Positions 60,658-64,000 of a DNA stretch of 64,000 nucleotides are shown here, in pieces. The notes under the pieces are model-generated. The model did no database searches. It saw nothing but the letters and a program-made list of their open reading frames with translations, and was not told the origin of the DNA. How positions within the stretch are numbered: the first letter of the stretch is position 1; each line of letters opens with the position of its first letter. This DNA comes from Terripilifer sp031921685. Lineage in GTDB: Bacteria; Pseudomonadota; Alphaproteobacteria; Rhizobiales; Beijerinckiaceae. The position numbers and the translations under genes were made by a program. The DNA is taken from assembly GCF_031921685.1 (NCBI RefSeq), contig NZ_JAPDHU010000003.1:186001-250000 (forward strand), in the 5' to 3' direction.

Positions 60658-61248
60658 TTGACTGACAGCACCTTCACCAACGGCCATCTGGCGCCCGACG
60701 CGCCGGCCATCAATTTCTTCAATCTCGTCTGGTGCGCCCTGGCGCTGATGGTGATGATCGGCGTCATCGCGTCGGGCAATCTCTGGGCCCTGGTCTTCCT
60801 GCATATTTTCGCTGGCGGCTTGTGGACCGGCATCGATCTGTTCATGGGGTTCGTCGTTGGGCCGATCCTGCGGCGCACGCCGTTCGAAACCCGGCGCGCC
60901 GTGCTGACGCGCCTGACGCCGCGCACGATTTTCATCATGCCGGTGTTGTCCATCGTCACCGGTACCACCGGCTGGTTCCTCGCCAAGGCCATGGGATACC
61001 TGGATACCCCATGGCCGGCCTATGGCTGGGTCGCCGCGGCGCTCGCCATCGTCACCATCCTGACCATCCAGGGGATCGGCCTGCTCCTGCCGACGCAAAT
61101 CCGCGTTTACAGAGAATTGCGCAAACCCAACCCCGATCCGGCCCATATTGCCGCCATATCGCGCAATTACTTCTATCTGATCGCCAGCCAGGGGGTGTTG
61201 CAGGTGGCGATCATGGTCATCATGGCGCGGTTTCGCATGGGGCTGTGA
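60658..61248 (+). CDS. CopD/DUF2269-like membrane protein
   Basis: 196 aa from TTG at 60658 with GGAG eight bases upstream; a longer TTG at 60616 is possible. Four to five helices. HIFAGGLWTGIDLFMGFVVG near residue 50, with a helix-borne His, resembles CopD/DUF2269 copper- or haem-related membrane proteins. Weak family match, so no function is assigned. Confidence 0.65.
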   Translation: MTDSTFTNGHLAPDAPAINFFNLVWCALALMVMIGVIASGNLWALVFLHIFAGGLWTGIDLFMGFVVGPILRRTPFETRRAVLTRLTPRTIFIMPVLSIVTGTTGWFLAKAMGYLDTPWPAYGWVAAALAIVTILTIQGIGLLLPTQIRVYRELRKPNPDPAHIAAISRNYFYLIASQGVLQVAIMVIMARFRMGL

Positions 61249-61382
61249 GGGAGCTGGGGCTTGAGTATCAGCCATTCGACATTCCCGGCTCGACACCCCA
61301 CATTTGTACTGATTGATTCGTGAAAAATGGCCGTGAGTCCGGCCTCGCGATGACCCCTGAGATTTGCCGCAGAGCTTGAACC

Positions 61383-63773
61383 TTGGCCGACCCTTTTTCC
61401 TTCGACGATGCCGACGAGCCCGATTTCTCCCGTGTGCCGACGCCGCGCGCCGGGGGCATCGCCGCCCGTGCCCAAGCAGCCGTCCAAGCCGCCATGGGCG
61501 TGCCGCGCTATGTCGAAGCCCTCAATCCCGAACAGCGCGCCGCCGTGGAAGCCATGGACGGGCCGGTTCTGGTGCTGGCGGGCGCCGGCACCGGCAAGAC
61601 CCGCGTTCTGACCACGCGCATCGCCCATATCATTGCCACCGGCCGTGCCCGCGCCCACGAAATCCTCGCCGTCACTTTCACCAACAAGGCGGCGCGCGAG
61701 ATGAAGGAACGTGTGGCCGCACTCGCCGGCCCCGTCGCCGAGGGCATGCCCTGGCTCGGCACGTTCCACGCCATCGGCACCAAGATTCTGCGCCGCCATG
61801 CCGAACTCGTCGGCCTGAAGTCCGGCTTCACCATTCTCGACACCGATGACCAGATCCGCCTGCTGCGCCAGGTCATCCAGTCGGAAAATATCGACGATAA
61901 ACGCTGGACGCCGCGCGCCCTCGCCATCCAGATCGACAATTGGAAGAACCGCGGCCTTGGCCCGGCGCAGGTGCCGGCCGGCGAAGCGGAAGCTTTCGCC
62001 AATGGCAAGGGCCGCCACCTCTATCAGCTCTATCAAGAGCGGCTGAAGATTCTCAACGCCGCCGATTTCGGCGACCTGCTGCTCGAAGGCCTGCGCCTGC
62101 TGCGCGAGAATGCCGATGTTCTCGCCGACTATCAGCGCCGCTTTCGCTACATTCTCGTCGACGAATACCAAGACACCAACACGGTCCAATATCTGTGGCT
62201 GCGCCTGCTGGCGCAAGGCACGCCGGATCGTCCGCGCAACATCTGCTGCGTCGGCGACGACGATCAGTCGATCTACGGCTGGCGCGGCGCCGACGTCGAC
62301 AACATCCTGCGTTTCGAGAAGGATTTTCCCGGCGCCACCGTCATCCGCCTCGAACGCAACTATCGCTCGACCGCGCATATCCTCGCCGCCGCCGCCCATC
62401 TCATTGCCCATAACGAAGGCCGGCTCGGCAAAACCCTGTTCACCGATGGCGAGGATGGCGAGAAGCCGACAGTTGCCGGCGTGTGGGATTCCGAAGAAGA
62501 AGCCCGCACCATCGGCGAAGACATCGAGCAGTTGCAGCGCCAGGGCCAATCGCTGGACGAAGTGGCGATCCTGGTGCGAGCGTCCTTCCAGATGCGCGAG
62601 TTCGAAGAACGCTTCATCACACTCGGCCTGCCCTATAAAGTGATCGGCGGTCCGCGCTTCTATGAGCGCGCCGAAATCCGCGATGCATTGGCTTATCTAC
62701 GCTGCGTCGCGCAGCCGGCCGACGATCTCGCCTTCGAACGCATCTTCAACGTGCCCAAGCGCGGGCTCGGCGATGCCACTTTGCAGGTGCTGCACGATCA
62801 CGGCCGCCGACAGAAGATTCCGCTGATGCAGGCGGCGCGCGAATTGATCGAAACCGAAGAGCTGAAGCCAAAGCCGCGCCAAACCATTCGCGCTTTGATG
62901 GATGACTTCACCCGCTGGTCGTCGCTGATCGACAGCAAGCCGCACAACGAACTGGCCGAACAGATTCTCGAAGAATCCGGCTACACCGATATGTGGCAGA
63001 AGGATCGTTCGGCCGATGCGGCCGGGCGACTGGAAAACTTGAAGGAACTCGTGCGTTCGATGGAAGAATTCCCCGATCTCGGAGGCTTTCTCGAACACAT
63101 CTCCCTGGTGATGGACGCGGAGAATAACGACACCGGCGAGCGCGTCTCGATCATGACGCTCCATGCCGCCAAGGGCCTGGAATTCGAAACCGTCTATCTG
63201 CCCGGTTGGGAAGAAGGCCTCTTCCCGCATCAGCGCTCGCTCGACGAACAGGGCCGCGCCGGCCTCGAGGAAGAGCGGCGGCTCGCCTATGTCGGCATCA
63301 CCCGCGCCCGCCTGCGCGCCAAGATTTATTTCGCCACCAACCGCCGCATTCGCGGCCTCTGGCAATCGACGATCCCGTCGCGTTTCCTCGACGAACTGCC
63401 GGCCGCCCATGTCGACGTGGTCGATGGCGGACAAACGAGCTATGGCGGCTATGCCGCCTCGCGCTTCAACGCGGTTGAAACCTTCGGCTCCTCCTACAAC
63501 ACGCCGGGCTGGCAGCGGGCGCAGAAGAGCGGCGGTTTCAGCGAACGCGGCAAATCCACCTGGAACGCCTCGTCGAAACGTGGCCCGCAGACCATCGAAG
63601 GCGAACTCGTCGCCAAATCGAGTGCATCGTCGAGCTATGCCAAGGGCGCCCGCGTCTTCCATCAGAAATTCGGCTCGGGCACCGTCTCCGCCGTCGATGG
63701 CAACAAGCTGACTGTTGATTTTGATAAAGCCGGCCGCAAAATGGTGCTGGAAGGATTTGTCCAGGCCGCGTGA
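61383..63773 (+). CDS. uvrD: UvrD/PcrA-type ATP-dependent DNA helicase
   Basis: 796 aa, start probably TTG at 61383 (no ATG in a good position). Superfamily 1 motifs: LAGAGTGKTRVLTTRIAHI near residue 65, VTFTNKAAREMKERV near 99, ILVDEYQDTNTVQY near 259, GDDDQSIYGWRGAD near 293, ERNYRST near 324, MTLHAAKGLEFETVYLPGWE near 591 and YVGITRAR near 638. The last 45 residues are the UvrD/PcrA Tudor-like domain (GARVFHQKFGSGTVSAVDGN). Acts in mismatch and nucleotide-excision repair by 3'-5' unwinding. Confidence 0.95.
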   Translation: MADPFSFDDADEPDFSRVPTPRAGGIAARAQAAVQAAMGVPRYVEALNPEQRAAVEAMDGPVLVLAGAGTGKTRVLTTRIAHIIATGRARAHEILAVTFTNKAAREMKERVAALAGPVAEGMPWLGTFHAIGTKILRRHAELVGLKSGFTILDTDDQIRLLRQVIQSENIDDKRWTPRALAIQIDNWKNRGLGPAQVPAGEAEAFANGKGRHLYQLYQERLKILNAADFGDLLLEGLRLLRENADVLADYQRRFRYILVDEYQDTNTVQYLWLRLLAQGTPDRPRNICCVGDDDQSIYGWRGADVDNILRFEKDFPGATVIRLERNYRSTAHILAAAAHLIAHNEGRLGKTLFTDGEDGEKPTVAGVWDSEEEARTIGEDIEQLQRQGQSLDEVAILVRASFQMREFEERFITLGLPYKVIGGPRFYERAEIRDALAYLRCVAQPADDLAFERIFNVPKRGLGDATLQVLHDHGRRQKIPLMQAARELIETEELKPKPRQTIRALMDDFTRWSSLIDSKPHNELAEQILEESGYTDMWQKDRSADAAGRLENLKELVRSMEEFPDLGGFLEHISLVMDAENNDTGERVSIMTLHAAKGLEFETVYLPGWEEGLFPHQRSLDEQGRAGLEEERRLAYVGITRARLRAKIYFATNRRIRGLWQSTIPSRFLDELPAAHVDVVDGGQTSYGGYAASRFNAVETFGSSYNTPGWQRAQKSGGFSERGKSTWNASSKRGPQTIEGELVAKSSASSSYAKGARVFHQKFGSGTVSAVDGNKLTVDFDKAGRKMVLEGFVQAA

Positions 63774-63786
63774 CGGACGCCACCCA

Positions 63787-63903
63787 GTCATTGCGAACGC
63801 AGTGAAGCAATCAGGCGTCGAAGGTGTAGAGCCATGGGCACCAGTGGGCCGGCATGCACCACACGCCCGTAGACTGCTTCGTCGCTACGCTCCTCACAAT
63901 GAC
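63787..63903. repeat. Interspersed palindromic element, subfamily A, copy 4 (diverged)
   Basis: 117 bp from GTCATTGCGAACGCAG to CTCCTCACAATGAC. The arms carry a few changes from the other subfamily A copies. It lies in the gap after the helicase gene. Confidence 0.85.
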
Positions 63904-63923
63904 GGAGAGGAACCCAACAGCTC

Positions 63924-64000
63924 TCAGGGCTTTGCGGGCGCCTGTTTCGTACAGGTCGCCGCCTTTTGCACGCAGGCAATGCCGACGGTCGAACATTGCG
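63924..64000 (-). CDS. Partial CDS, C-terminus of a Cys-containing protein
   Basis: The minus-strand frame entering at the right edge reads QCSTVGIACVQKAATCTKQA then PAKP and a TGA stop at 63926-63924. Three Cys in 24 residues suggest a small exported or metal-binding protein. Only the C-terminus is visible, so the call is tentative. Confidence 0.35.
   Translation of the reverse strand, partial: QCSTVGIACVQKAATCTKQAPAKP

Noticed and set aside
13033..63903. CRISPR array
   Set aside because: The repeated palindromes are far apart, single copies with different spacing, and no cas gene is present.

Overview
The window is one continuous piece of a GC-rich alphaproteobacterial chromosome, most likely from the order Hyphomicrobiales (Rhizobiales). 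The best evidence is a circularly permuted two-piece tmRNA gene (tag ANDNYAPVAVAA) next to an alpha-type SspB, followed by small DUF4169 and ribbon-helix-helix genes, and the run thyA-folA-hflK-hflC-degP-serB-miaA. I did not try to name a genus. No rRNA, tRNA, CRISPR array, transposase or integrase was seen.

Layout. 1-1727: end of an operon with a Nudix hydrolase and a PhzF-like protein. 1863-7273: an envelope/glycolipid set (small flippase-like transporter, methyltransferase, two large membrane proteins, a GT2 glycosyltransferase). 7382-11115: a NitT/TauT-type ABC transporter operon with an extra Bug/TctC binding protein inside it. 11190-15853: branched-chain amino-acid genes ilvC, (lysE-like), ilvN, ilvB, where ilvB has its own promoter, a 17-codon leader peptide with Leu-Ile-Val-Val codons and an intrinsic terminator, which is a classical attenuator. 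15873-19482: a lower-GC three-gene islet. 19559-21528: an EEP-family protein and a DUF1287 protein. 21664-27143: VAO-type flavoprotein plus GlcF-like Fe-S protein, AraC regulator and GlcD-like oxidase. 27370-30639: Bug protein, MASE1 histidine kinase and FixJ-like regulator in one operon. 30897-33578: small membrane protein, TerC, tmRNA, SspB, DUF4169 and RHH proteins. 33580-38759: AsmA-like giant, small exported protein and periplasmic rhodanese. 38886-44716: a Liv-type ABC transporter with two tandem binding proteins. 45014-52254: thyA, folA, hflKC, degP, serB, miaA. 52257-55395: two exported proteins and an amidohydrolase. 55592-60067: two Rieske oxygenases and an MFS transporter opposite an IclR regulator, an aromatic-acid type catabolic cluster. 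60047-63773: DUF924, a membrane protein and a UvrD/PcrA helicase; a partial gene lies at the right edge.

The most unusual region is 15873-19482. Three translationally coupled genes encode (1) an ImmA/IrrE-type zinc peptidase fused to a TARG1-like macro domain, (2) a P-loop nucleotide kinase fused to a short adenylosuccinate synthetase of the archaeal/PurZ type in which the catalytic Asp of the GDEGKG motif is Ser, and (3) a DUF7002/DarT-like putative ADP-ribosyltransferase. Hand counts of sampled lines give 47-50% GC inside against 63% in ilvB. The combination suggests a nucleotide-modifying or ADP-ribosylation-based toxin/defence system. That function is an inference.

Six 105-151 bp interspersed palindromic elements of two related subfamilies sit only between genes and give most intergenic gaps their structure.
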